A stretch of 64,000 nt of DNA, taken from positions 248,001 to 312,000 of the forward strand of contig JBCCKF010000002.1 of the NCBI GenBank assembly GCA_039027435.1, in the 5' to 3' direction. The notes beneath the pieces were generated by a model, which was given only the letters and a program-made list of their open reading frames with translations, was not told where the DNA came from and ran no database searches. Source of the stretch: CALBPI01 sp039027435. Lineage in GTDB: Bacteria > Pseudomonadota > Gammaproteobacteria > Steroidobacterales > Woeseiaceae. Of the stretch, positions 15,828-23,705 are shown one piece after another (the stretch's first letter is position 1; each line of letters opens with the position of its first letter). The position numbers and the translations under genes are program-made.

Positions 15828-16867
15828 CAGAGCACCGGTTCGGCTTCACGACCAAGCGCATCATCCAGCGCCGTGCGGGCTTCGCGCCATTGGTCTAGTG
15901 AAGTCAACGCAGAGATATCGAATGTGGCTCCGCCGCGAAGTCTCGCGAGGCGGCTCATTGAGGTGGGATTGAACACACCGGACAAGTGCCGCACCGCTCG
16001 TTCCGCCGCCGGCCGATCGTTGCAAATGAGGACCATGTCGCTGCCCGCATCGAGCGCCAGATCGACCCGCGCTTCGATAGCCCCGTAAGTCGCCGTGGCC
16101 TTCATGGTCAGATCATCGGAGAAGACAGCGCGGTTGAAACCGATACGCGTGCGCAGCTCCTGTTGTTGCCACCATGGCGAAAAACTCGCGGGCATAGGAT
16201 CGAGTGCCGAATACACCACATGTGCGGTCATCAACGCGGGTAGTCCGGCAGCCGCCATGCGTTCAAATACGACGATGTCATCGAACATATCCGAATACTC
16301 CCGGCGATCTACCGGCAGCTCGTGATGCGAATCCGCGACCACGGCGCCATGCCCAGGAAAGTGCTTGCCGACAGCTGCCATGCCCGCCTCTTTCATGCCT
16401 TGCATCATGCGTGTGGCGAGTGCGACGACCACATCGGGGTTGCGGTGCAATGACCGATCGCCAATAACGGCACTGACGCCATAATGCAGATCGAGAACCG
16501 GGGCGAAGGATAAATCGACACCGCAGCTAAGTAGCTCAGCGGCGAGCAACCAGCCCGTTAGCCGCGCGAGGTCGAGCGCTCTCGTGGGATCCTGACGGTA
16601 TAACAGTCCGAACCAGCCTAGAGGTGGCAAGGTGGTAAACGGCGGGCCGAACCGTTGTACGCGCCCACCCTCCTGATCGACCGCAATCAATAATTCCGGC
16701 GATCTAAGTTCTTTTATTTCACTATTTAAATCAATTATTTGCTCTATTGATTTAAAGTTTCTTTTAAAAAGAATTACACCCCCGACCGCGGACTCGGAGA
16801 GCAGATCCCGATCGGCCGGACTCAAAGCGACGCCCTCGACGTCGATCATTAAGGGTCCAAGTGGCAT
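15824..16867 (-). CDS. nagZ: Beta-N-acetylhexosaminidase NagZ
   Basis: Family 3 glycosidase, 347 aa, that removes GlcNAc from anhydromuropeptides during cell-wall recycling in the cytoplasm. Visible blocks are the start MPLGPLMIDVEG, AVDQEGGRVQRFGPPFT, the KHFPGHGAVVADSH loop with the catalytic His, and SDDLTMKA with the Asp nucleophile region. The frame extends to 17011, but the ATG at 16867 matches the family and interlocks with the rlmD stop (TGATG). Codons for about residues 30-56 come from a very AT-rich patch (16700-16777) unlike the rest of the gene, yet the encoded residues align with NagZ with no insertion. Confidence 0.96.
   Translation of the reverse strand: MPLGPLMIDVEGVALSPADRDLLSESAVGGVILFKRNFKSIEQIIDLNSEIKELRSPELLIAVDQEGGRVQRFGPPFTTLPPLGWFGLLYRQDPTRALDLARLTGWLLAAELLSCGVDLSFAPVLDLHYGVSAVIGDRSLHRNPDVVVALATRMMQGMKEAGMAAVGKHFPGHGAVVADSHHELPVDRREYSDMFDDIVVFERMAAAGLPALMTAHVVYSALDPMPASFSPWWQQQELRTRIGFNRAVFSDDLTMKATATYGAIEARVDLALDAGSDMVLICNDRPAAERAVRHLSGVFNPTSMSRLARLRGGATFDISALTSLDQWREARTALDDALGREAEPVLW
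16700..16777 (-). other. AT-rich codon island inside nagZ
   Basis: About 77 bp with only about 15 G or C (near 19%), inside a gene otherwise in the high fifties. On the coding strand the codons are AGA, ATA, TTA, AAA, AAT and TTT, almost absent elsewhere in the window, while the protein sequence stays in register with NagZ. It may be a short gene-conversion tract from a low-GC relative. Confidence 0.75.
16725..16756. repeat. Perfect 11-bp inverted repeat in nagZ
   Basis: TTTAAATCAAT (16725-16735) and ATTGATTTAAA (16746-16756) are perfect inverted copies around a 10-bp spacer. A second small inverted repeat, TTCTTTT/AAAAGAA, follows at 16759-16773. Both lie inside the AT-rich island. Confidence 0.85.
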
Positions 16868-18237
16868 CAGTCGACCACTCGATCGAACACGGCGATAGAC
16901 TCGACGTGCGCTGTATGCGGGAACATGTTCATGACCCCAGCCTGCAACAGTCGATAACCCTGTGTTTCTACCAGCAGCTTTGCATCGCGTGCGAGTGTGC
17001 CGGGGTTGCATGACACATACACAATCCGGTGCGCACCCAACTTGCCCGCAATCTCAGCGAAGTGTTGTGCGCCAGCACGAGCCGGGTCCAGCAGAATACG
17101 ATCCCAACGCTGCGCCATGAGTGCCTCCCATGAAGCAGGTTCGAATAGATCCGCTGCCGTGAAACTCACGTTGTCGATACCATTTCTCGCGGCGTTGGCG
17201 CGAGCGCGTTCGGTCAGTGCTTCGGCCCCCTCCACCCCGTGCACGAACTTTGCGGTACGCGCAATCGGCAGCGTGAAGTTGCCGATACCGCAGAACAGAT
17301 CCAGCACACGGTCCTCCGGTTGCGGGTCTAGCAATCGAAGTGCATCGGACACCATCCGCTCATTCATCACGCCATTGACCTGCACAAAGTCATTGGGCTC
17401 AAAGTCGAGCGCAAGGTCGAACTCAGCCAAGTGATAGCGCAGCTGAGGCGCGACGGATCCGTCCCGGCGCGCCAATGGCGACAGAGAATCCGGCCCGCCC
17501 GGCTGGAGATAGAACCAGACATCATGTGTCTCTGAAAACTCAGCAAGCTTGTCCAGGTCGTCGGGATCCGGAGCGTCCAACACACGCAGGCAAAGTACCG
17601 TCACAGGCTTTTCGCCCGGTGCCAACGGATCACCCACCGCAACCTCGATTTGCGGCAATCGCCGTGCGATGCTGAGCGCACCGATGCAATCGGCGAGCGG
17701 ACGAATCAACGGATCGACAGGCGCCACAAGCACCGGGCAGTGGTCCATATCGGTAATGTAGGGTTTGTAGCGCTCGCGGAATCCCACCAACACACGCTCT
17801 CGTGCATCGACGTATTTGACACCGAGCCGGGCGCGCCGGCGATACCCCCATGCATCTGCCATCTGCGGCGCAAGCCACGAGGCAGGGCTCACACTGCCCA
17901 CTCGCTCAAGGTTGTCGGAAAGCACCTGCTGCTTTGTCGAGAGTTGGAGCTCGAGGCTCATATGCTGCATAACACAGCCACCACAGCGCCCAAAGGCGTC
18001 ACAGCCTGGCTCGATGCGATCAACGCTCGGCGTAATCACCGCATCACACACCGCTTCGTCGTAGTTGCGCTTGCGCCGTTTGCGCGTCCACTGCACCGTC
18101 TCACCCGGCAAGGCACCCTCCACGAATACCGTCTTGCCATCACTGTCGGCAATTCCCCGACCGTCGTGAGTTAACGCACGTATGGGTGTCGTCTCGGGTT
18201 CACGAGAGAACCGCGCACGCCTACCCATCGGCTTCAC
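16867..18237 (-). CDS. rlmD: 23S rRNA (uracil-1939-C5)-methyltransferase RlmD
   Basis: SAM-dependent RNA methyltransferase, 456 aa. The N-terminal TRAM domain (about 10-70, HDGRGIADSDGKTVFVEGALPGE in two blocks) is followed by an iron-sulfur cluster region (CDAFGRCGGC) and a methyltransferase domain with LDLFCGIGNFTLP. The catalytic Cys region is VYVSCNPGTLARD, and FPHTAHVESI lies at the end. The start is either the GTG at 18237 (GAGG 6 nt before it) or the ATG at 18228. Both overlap the upstream exonuclease gene. Its stop interlocks with the nagZ start. Confidence 0.94.
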   Translation of the reverse strand: MKPMGRRARFSREPETTPIRALTHDGRGIADSDGKTVFVEGALPGETVQWTRKRRKRNYDEAVCDAVITPSVDRIEPGCDAFGRCGGCVMQHMSLELQLSTKQQVLSDNLERVGSVSPASWLAPQMADAWGYRRRARLGVKYVDARERVLVGFRERYKPYITDMDHCPVLVAPVDPLIRPLADCIGALSIARRLPQIEVAVGDPLAPGEKPVTVLCLRVLDAPDPDDLDKLAEFSETHDVWFYLQPGGPDSLSPLARRDGSVAPQLRYHLAEFDLALDFEPNDFVQVNGVMNERMVSDALRLLDPQPEDRVLDLFCGIGNFTLPIARTAKFVHGVEGAEALTERARANAARNGIDNVSFTAADLFEPASWEALMAQRWDRILLDPARAGAQHFAEIAGKLGAHRIVYVSCNPGTLARDAKLLVETQGYRLLQAGVMNMFPHTAHVESIAVFDRVVD

Positions 18238-19000
18238 TCCAAGCCTCGCGATATGCGCTCCAATGTGCAGCTTCCTGCGTTTGTAGCCAGTCTCTCACGC
18301 GAGCAATTTCTCGATCGTAACCCACGCTGTCCAGGCGGCCCCGCATACGTTCAAATCTGAGATAGACGAGATAGGTATTCATGACGTCGGTTTCGCAATA
18401 ATCGCGAATCTGCTGCAGCCCTCCGTCGGCATATACCGCCGCAACCTTGTCCCCACTCATACCCAGCTTGCCAGGAAACCCCAACATGATCGCGATATCG
18501 TCGAGCGGCGCGCGTGCACGCGGTTGGTACGCTGAGAGCACGTCCATGACGTCGATATGACGCCAGTGATAGCGCCCAAGATAGCTGTTGTAGCGGAACT
18601 CACGTTGTTGGTCGCCGTTCTCCCAGTAGGTGGCCGCATCGATACCGTGATGAAGTGCCCGGTAGTGCAACACCGGCAAATCAAACCCGGTGCCATTCCA
18701 ACTCACGAGATCCGGAACGAATCGTTCGATACCATCAAAGAAGCGTCGGATTAATTCTGCCTCGTCGGCTTCAAGTGCGCCGAGACTCCAGACTCGAAAG
18801 TCATCAGCACTGCGGAGCGCTACAGAGATCGCCACGATCTTGTGAAGATGCAGTGGCATAAAGTCGCTGCCGGATTTTTCCCGACGCAGGGCCTGCATTG
18901 CGGCCAGCGCATCTTCATCCGTAAGTGACTCAAGCCCATAGAGTCGACGACCGGCTGCAACGTCGGGCACCGTCTCAATATCAAACACCATGCAGTGCAA
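18221..19000 (-). CDS. Predicted PolB-like 3'-5' exonuclease
   Basis: A 259-aa DnaQ/RNase H-fold nuclease of the PolB-exonuclease-like family (Pfam family of predicted 3'-5' exonucleases). Motif I is MVFDIETVPD at the N-terminus, with the two acidic metal ligands. Motif II is near LVSWNGTGFDLPVL (about 98-111), and a third acidic motif is in YCETDVMNTYLVYLRF (about 207-222). There is no polymerase domain. Genomic partners are rlmD (16-bp overlap) and acpS (2-nt gap). Its substrate is unknown. It may act in DNA repair, given the recO/era/rnc neighbourhood, but that is only association. Confidence 0.85.
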   Translation of the reverse strand: MHCMVFDIETVPDVAAGRRLYGLESLTDEDALAAMQALRREKSGSDFMPLHLHKIVAISVALRSADDFRVWSLGALEADEAELIRRFFDGIERFVPDLVSWNGTGFDLPVLHYRALHHGIDAATYWENGDQQREFRYNSYLGRYHWRHIDVMDVLSAYQPRARAPLDDIAIMLGFPGKLGMSGDKVAAVYADGGLQQIRDYCETDVMNTYLVYLRFERMRGRLDSVGYDREIARVRDWLQTQEAAHWSAYREAWSEADG

Positions 19001-19002
19001 TG

Positions 19003-19383
19003 CTATGCCCTCATCATGATTGCCATGGCGACGACAAGACCGGCCTCATCCGTCAGACTCACATGTGCCTCGCCTATGCCGAGTGCTTCGCACTTCGCCT
19101 TGCCACGATCACTGAAGATAACCAATGGCTTGCCAAGAGGGTCACTCACGACCCCGACATCGCGAATCCACATCCCATTCGCAAACCCCGTTCCCATCGC
19201 CTTGACGCAGGCCTCCTTGGCAGCAAACCTCATAGCAAGAAAACGCACCTTTCGGCGATAGCGCTCAAAAGCGACGCGCTCCTCATCGAGTAACAGACGA
19301 TCGAGCAAATGATCGCCGAAGCGTTCGTACGACGCCTGTATTCTGGAAATCTCGCAAACGTCGGTTCCGATGCCATAAATCAT
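19003..19383 (-). CDS. acpS: Holo-[acyl-carrier-protein] synthase AcpS
   Basis: Transfers 4'-phosphopantetheine from CoA to apo-ACP, activating fatty-acid synthesis. It is 126 aa, as expected for the trimeric AcpS type. The start IYGIGTDVCEISRI carries the metal-binding Asp, and LAMRFAAKEACVKAMGTG carries the second conserved acidic and Lys residues. Its ATG overlaps the pdxJ stop (19380-19383). The pdxJ-acpS pairing is the usual gammaproteobacterial arrangement. Confidence 0.97.
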   Translation of the reverse strand: MIYGIGTDVCEISRIQASYERFGDHLLDRLLLDEERVAFERYRRKVRFLAMRFAAKEACVKAMGTGFANGMWIRDVGVVSDPLGKPLVIFSDRGKAKCEALGIGEAHVSLTDEAGLVVAMAIMMRA

Positions 19384-20120
19384 GTGGCGTGGCCTCGCGC
19401 CTCATTCATCAAACGCTTCATACGAGCGACAGCTTCCGGCAATCCAACGAATACAGCGTCGGCAATCAGGCTATGACCGATGTTTAACTCGGTGATTGCT
19501 CCAATGGCGGCGACGGGCTGAACGTTGTGGATCGTCAATCCGTGGCCCGCATGTACCTTCAATCCTCGCGAAAGCGCATATTCGGCCGCAGACCGCAGCG
19601 TTTCCAAATGTGCAGTTACCGCGGCCCCTCTCGCCAATGCGTATGCGCCGGTATGTAGCTCAATGACAGGCGCGCCAGCCGAGACCGTCGCGTCGATCTG
19701 ATCCCGGTCCGGATCAATGAACAGTGAGGTTCGTATGCCTGCTGCAGCCAGTCGCTCAACCGCAGCGGTAACCCGCGGCAGTTGTCCTGCCACCTCAAGC
19801 CCACCTTCTGTGGTGACTTCCTCACGTCGCTCCGGCACCAAACAACAATCGGCCGGCGCGAGCGACTCGGCGATCGTGACCATCTCATCCGCTAAGGCCA
19901 TCTCAAGATTCACCCGCGTCTGGGTGCTTTCACACAGCCGCCGAACGTCATCGTCCTGAATGTGTCGCCGATCCTCGCGCAGGTGAACGGTGATGGAATC
20001 CGCACCGTACTGCTCAACCAATAGCGCTGCCATTACAGGGTCGGGATACGATTCACCGCGCGCCTGACGTAACGTCGCGACATGGTCCACGTTTACGCCC
20101 AAATCAATTCGTGTCGTCAT
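19380..20120 (-). CDS. pdxJ: Pyridoxine 5'-phosphate synthase PdxJ
   Basis: Last step of de novo vitamin B6 synthesis: condenses 3-amino-2-oxopropyl phosphate with 1-deoxy-D-xylulose 5-phosphate (DXP). It is a 246-aa TIM barrel. LGVNVDHVATLRQARG at the N-terminus, HLREDRRHIQDDDVR (about 46-60) and KVHAGHGLTIHNV with the conserved HGL near residue 193 are diagnostic. The gene sits between recO and acpS in the rnc operon. Its substrate DXP must be made by a DXP synthase even if the rest of the MEP pathway is absent, which bears on the missing dxr/ispD/ispF noted elsewhere. Confidence 0.97.
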   Translation of the reverse strand: MTTRIDLGVNVDHVATLRQARGESYPDPVMAALLVEQYGADSITVHLREDRRHIQDDDVRRLCESTQTRVNLEMALADEMVTIAESLAPADCCLVPERREEVTTEGGLEVAGQLPRVTAAVERLAAAGIRTSLFIDPDRDQIDATVSAGAPVIELHTGAYALARGAAVTAHLETLRSAAEYALSRGLKVHAGHGLTIHNVQPVAAIGAITELNIGHSLIADAVFVGLPEAVARMKRLMNEARGHAT

Positions 20121-20147
20121 TGATGCTTCCTAGCCAGGTGCCCGTCC

Positions 20148-20900
20148 TTATCCGTCACCTTTATCGTTTTGCCCGCTGGATTGGGTGTGGTGGCGAAGCT
20201 CACGCAGCACACGTCGCGTTTGCAAAGGCTTGCCCTCCAGCTGCTGCTCCAGCGCCCGCGCCAGTATAAATCTCCCGATCTTCCGCGTCTCCCGGTTCTC
20301 CCAGTCATCCTCGGCAATCCGCAGGAGATGATGACCGGCGACGGTACGTTCGCCCTGCAGTTCCGAAGACACCTCGCGAGGTCCTGCATCCGGGATCATT
20401 TCATACATGCGCTCAGCAAGAACCCGTCGGCCGCTGTCGATATCCATATCCCAGTTAATGCCAAAACCCAAATCCGTCAGCAGATGATTCTCGAAACGTC
20501 GCAAGGTGAGATCGACGGGATCCGCGCTGGCGAGCTTGGTGATCACATGACCGTACAGTACAAACAACTCAGGGTTTGGATCATGTCGGTGCGTCAACTT
20601 CAGGCACAGCTCCGACACATAGAAACCCGCGAGTAACGCATCGCCCGTCAGTCTCACAGTATTCGCCACGTCACCTTCAACGTCGGTCAGCGTGCCGAGC
20701 TCCCCTCGCGACGACCACGAAAGACGCAGCCCGGAGAAAGGCTGCAACAAACCACGGTGTCGATGCTTCGGCCGTTTGATGCCCTTCGCAACCAGGCTGA
20801 CGCGCCCATGATGTTCTGTAAGACACTCTACGATCTGGCTTGAGTCACGAAAGTCGCGGCGATGCAGCACCCAGGCTCGGTCAAGGCGGACACGTTCCAA
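20148..20900 (-). CDS. recO: DNA repair protein RecO
   Basis: Recombination mediator, 250 aa, which helps load RecA on gapped DNA together with RecR. The OB-fold N-terminus shows AWVLHRRDFRDSSQIVECLTEHHG in consecutive blocks, then VAKGIKRPKHRHRGLLQPFS, as in other RecO proteins. A helical middle (YVSELCLKLTHRHDPNPELF) and a variable C-terminus complete the normal length. It lies 2 nt after the era stop region and 27 nt before pdxJ in the same operon. Confidence 0.95.
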   Translation of the reverse strand: MERVRLDRAWVLHRRDFRDSSQIVECLTEHHGRVSLVAKGIKRPKHRHRGLLQPFSGLRLSWSSRGELGTLTDVEGDVANTVRLTGDALLAGFYVSELCLKLTHRHDPNPELFVLYGHVITKLASADPVDLTLRRFENHLLTDLGFGINWDMDIDSGRRVLAERMYEMIPDAGPREVSSELQGERTVAGHHLLRIAEDDWENRETRKIGRFILARALEQQLEGKPLQTRRVLRELRHHTQSSGQNDKGDG

Positions 20901-20902
20901 CC

Positions 20903-21820
20903 TCAGTCACCCATATCGAAACCCAGGCGATTCAAGTCCTGCTCGCTATCCGCCCAGTTGTCCCGCACCTTCACCCACAGATCCAGATGCACAGACTCGC
21001 CCAACATACGCTCGATATCACGCCGCGCAGAGCTTCCGACCAGCTTCAGGTTTTGGCCGCCTTTACCCACCACGATGCCTTTTTGCGAGTCACGCTCAAC
21101 AAAAATGATCGTGTTGATTTCGAGCTTGCCATCCTCGCGGCGCGCCATGCGCTCGGTTTGCACCGTCAACCCATAGGGCAATTCCTGTCGCAAACGCAGT
21201 GTCAGCTTCTCGCGAACGATTTCCGCTATGCGAAACGAATCGCCGCGATCTGTGAGCATCTCATCCGGAAACATCGCCGGAGACTCGGGCAACAGCGGGA
21301 CGATTTCATCACGAAGCACATCAGTGCCTGTGCCTTTCAAGGCCGAAATCGGAATCGCCGCCTTCAGATCACGCTGCGAGTTCATTTTCTCCATGAACGG
21401 CAGGAGTTGGCGCTTGTCCGCAAGTTGGTCGATCTTGTTGATGACGGCAATCACAGGAACCTTGACCGACTCAAGTCGACTGGCGACGGTGCGGTCTTCG
21501 GCGGTGAAGCGACCTGCCTCGACGAGCCACAACACCACTTCTGCATCCGACAATGCGCTGATCGCAGAGCGGTTCATGACTCGGTTGATCGCCTTCTTTT
21601 GTCCGATGTGCAATCCCGGTGTATCGATGAACACGATCTGCGCATCGTCACCTGTGCTCACACCCAGGATACGGTGACGTGTGGTTTGCGGACGCGGACT
21701 GACGATCGAAACCTTGGTACCAACATAGTGATTCATCAGCGTCGACTTGCCGACGTTCGGTCGACCGACAACGGCAACAAATCCTGCACGATATCCGACC
21801 GCATCACGGAACTGCTGCAC
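20903..21820 (-). CDS. era: GTPase Era
   Basis: Ribosome-assembly GTPase, 305 aa, acting on the 30S subunit and 16S rRNA 3' end. The G domain shows GRPNVGKST, a G2/switch region RTTRHRI, DTPGLHIGQ and NKID. A C-terminal KH domain follows (GVVVGKGGQNLK-like block IVVGKGGQNLKLVGSSARRD). The open frame runs to 21928, deep inside rnc. I chose the GTG at 21820, which shares a base with the rnc stop (TAGTG), has GGGAG 7 nt before it, and gives the family N-terminus. Confidence 0.96.
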   Translation of the reverse strand: MQQFRDAVGYRAGFVAVVGRPNVGKSTLMNHYVGTKVSIVSPRPQTTRHRILGVSTGDDAQIVFIDTPGLHIGQKKAINRVMNRSAISALSDAEVVLWLVEAGRFTAEDRTVASRLESVKVPVIAVINKIDQLADKRQLLPFMEKMNSQRDLKAAIPISALKGTGTDVLRDEIVPLLPESPAMFPDEMLTDRGDSFRIAEIVREKLTLRLRQELPYGLTVQTERMARREDGKLEINTIIFVERDSQKGIVVGKGGQNLKLVGSSARRDIERMLGESVHLDLWVKVRDNWADSEQDLNRLGFDMGD

Positions 21821-22497
21821 TACGCTTCTCCCAGTTGCTGCAACACCGCGCGCGCCGCCGCTTGCTCCGCCGCTCTGCGACTGCTGCCCGTCGCTTCGCT
21901 GCTCATGCTGGCGTGTGCAATCGAACAACGAACTACAAACTCACGATTGTGGTCAGGTCCCGCAGACGAAACCAACGCATAGTCCGGAAGCGCATGCCCC
22001 CGGCCCTGCAACCACTCCTGCAATTCGGTCTTCGGATCCTTTGCTGCATCCGACAGACTGAGCGATTCGAGTCGCGCTGCAAATATCCGATGAATGACCC
22101 GTTCCGTGGATGCGTATCCACCGTCCAGAAAAACCGCGCCAAGAAGGGCTTCAAATGCATCGGCAAGAATCGAATCACGACGTGCCCCACCGGACTTTAG
22201 CTCACCGCTACCCAGCGCTATGCGCTCACCGAGTTTCAATCCCTTCGCCAATTCAGCAAGTGATGCATCACGCACGAGTACCGCACGCAGTCGACTGAGG
22301 ACGCCTTCATCGGCGTGTGGGAAACGTTGAACGAGCTCGTGTGAAATAACGGTATCCAATACCGCATCCCCGAGAAATTCCAGCCGCTCATTACTACGCC
22401 CTCGTGCGCTGCGATGGTTGAGTGCCCGTTGCACAAGCGACATGTCGCGAAATTCGTAGTCGATCTGTTCGGTCAGGTCACCGAAAGGGGCATTCAA
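21820..22497 (-). CDS. rnc: Ribonuclease III
   Basis: Double-strand-specific endoribonuclease for rRNA and mRNA processing, 225 aa. The nuclease signature ERLEFLGDAVLD and the second acidic block DAFEALLGAVFLDGG carry the catalytic Glu and Asp residues. The C-terminal dsRNA-binding domain begins near DPKTELQEWLQGRGHALPDY and ends GSSRRAAEQAAARAVL. Its ATG overlaps the stop of the DUF4845 gene (ATGA, 22494-22497), and its stop interlocks with era, giving tight coupling of three genes. Confidence 0.97.
   Translation of the reverse strand: MNAPFGDLTEQIDYEFRDMSLVQRALNHRSARGRSNERLEFLGDAVLDTVISHELVQRFPHADEGVLSRLRAVLVRDASLAELAKGLKLGERIALGSGELKSGGARRDSILADAFEALLGAVFLDGGYASTERVIHRIFAARLESLSLSDAAKDPKTELQEWLQGRGHALPDYALVSSAGPDHNREFVVRCSIAHASMSSEATGSSRRAAEQAAARAVLQQLGEA
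21828..21832 (-). promoter_or_regulatory. Ribosome binding site for the era GTG start
   Basis: GGGAG on the minus strand, 7 nt before the GTG at 21820. It fixes this start over the in-frame ATG at 21928 and places it inside the end of rnc. Confidence 0.6.
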
Positions 22498-22880
22498 CGG
22501 ACGATCGACGCCTGATGCTTGAAGTCAACCGCGAACGAGACGTTGGCGATATAGCCGACTTTGTTGGTGTAGCTCACCGAAATGTCATACCCGGAGCTGG
22601 TCTTGATGAACTCCACATCACGATGGCCGATGATACGAACGCTCTCGATATCGAAGCGCTTTTCCAGCCCTTGTTGGACATCGCGTCTCGAGAAATCCGT
22701 ACCCGACAGCTCATCCTCAAGGCTCGCAAAAGCACCCTTGATTTTCATGTCTTCCATGTAAACCGGAAAGAGCCTGAGTCCGGCATAGACGAACATGGCG
22801 ATGAAGGCCACCAGGAAGATGAGACCCAGGGTCGTCATACCCTGTTGCTGATGTCTTGTTCGTGCTGCTCGTATGTTCAT
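22494..22880 (-). CDS. DUF4845 domain-containing membrane protein
   Basis: A 128-aa protein conserved between lepB and rnc in many gammaproteobacteria. The N-terminus is basic with the motif QQGMTTLGLIFLVAFIAMF, which forms one transmembrane helix (about 15-35) reminiscent of a type IV pilin-like start. The remainder (YMEDMKIKGAFASLEDEL, then a domain ending FKHQASIVR) should be periplasmic. The function is unknown. Coupling to rnc by ATGA and a 33-nt gap to lepB point to co-expression with protein export and RNA processing genes. Confidence 0.85.
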   Translation of the reverse strand: MNIRAARTRHQQQGMTTLGLIFLVAFIAMFVYAGLRLFPVYMEDMKIKGAFASLEDELSGTDFSRRDVQQGLEKRFDIESVRIIGHRDVEFIKTSSGYDISVSYTNKVGYIANVSFAVDFKHQASIVR

Positions 22881-22913
22881 GATTTCCCGACGCCCATGAA
22901 GCCTGCAAAGTCG

Positions 22914-23693
22914 CTATTGTATCTTATCGCCGATTCGGGACCATCGAGGCATGTCCCAAAGTTTCCAACTCATCCAGATACGGGTTGCACGCCCGACGAG
23001 ATTCGCCGTAGGGATACACCCGACATCTCTGAAGCGGCTATCGTGGCTTGCATCACGGTTATCACCCATCATGAAATAACAGTCGTCGCCTACGATGGTC
23101 TCAAAACCCTTGCCAATCGGATCCTGCAACAGGATGGTGTGGTCCTCCGATCCAAACGTCTCCATGTGAACCCCGCCGATGTAACGCTCGTTCTCGAACA
23201 AGCCCAGCTCCTCCAGAGGGACTAGCTCGCCATTCACGACCAGACGCTGGTTTCGATACACGATATGGTCACCCGGGACGCCGATCACACGCTTGATGAA
23301 ATTGATGTTCGGCTCACCGGGTTTGCGAAACACCGCAACGTCGCCTCGCTCTGGTGCGCCCGTTTCCCAGACCAGCGTGTTCGATACGGGCAGGCGCAGC
23401 CCATAGCTGTATTTACTGACCACTACGAAATCACCGATAAGCAGGTTAGGCAACATCGACTCAGACGGGATGCGGTAAGGCTCAAAAATGAACGAGCGTA
23501 AGACGAGAATCACTGCCAATACGGGAAAGAACGCCCGCGATACATCGACGACGATCGGTAGCTCGCCCTCAGTCCCTAGTGTGGCTTCGCGGCGCTCGCG
23601 CAGATACCACTTATCGAGCGCAACGACCGCACCGGTGCCAAACGTAAGCACAACAAACACCAATGGCAGGTTTACCCATTCAGGAAACATCAA
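22914..23693 (-). CDS. lepB: Signal peptidase I
   Basis: Inner-membrane serine protease that cleaves signal peptides, 259 aa. Two hydrophobic N-terminal segments (about 5-25 and 50-67) precede the catalytic region PYRIPSESMLPNLLIGDFV with the nucleophile Ser. The general base Lys lies in FIKRVIGVPGDHI, and GDNRDASHDSR is the conserved box E. Length is shorter than E. coli LepB (324) and like that of Pseudomonas. It is in the lepA-lepB-DUF4845-rnc-era operon, 12 nt after lepA. Confidence 0.96.
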   Translation of the reverse strand: MMFPEWVNLPLVFVVLTFGTGAVVALDKWYLRERREATLGTEGELPIVVDVSRAFFPVLAVILVLRSFIFEPYRIPSESMLPNLLIGDFVVVSKYSYGLRLPVSNTLVWETGAPERGDVAVFRKPGEPNINFIKRVIGVPGDHIVYRNQRLVVNGELVPLEELGLFENERYIGGVHMETFGSEDHTILLQDPIGKGFETIVGDDCYFMMGDNRDASHDSRFRDVGCIPTANLVGRATRIWMSWKLWDMPRWSRIGDKIQ

Positions 23694-23705
23694 CCGAGCT
23701 CCGCG

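Noticed and set aside
15824..17011. Extended nagZ frame to 17011
   Set aside because: The extra 48 residues lie in rlmD and have no family match. The ATG at 16867 interlocks with the rlmD stop.
20903..21928. Longer era reading frame starting at 21928
   Set aside because: It lies mostly inside rnc. The GTG at 21820 has a strong ribosome site, interlocks with the rnc stop and matches the family N-terminus.
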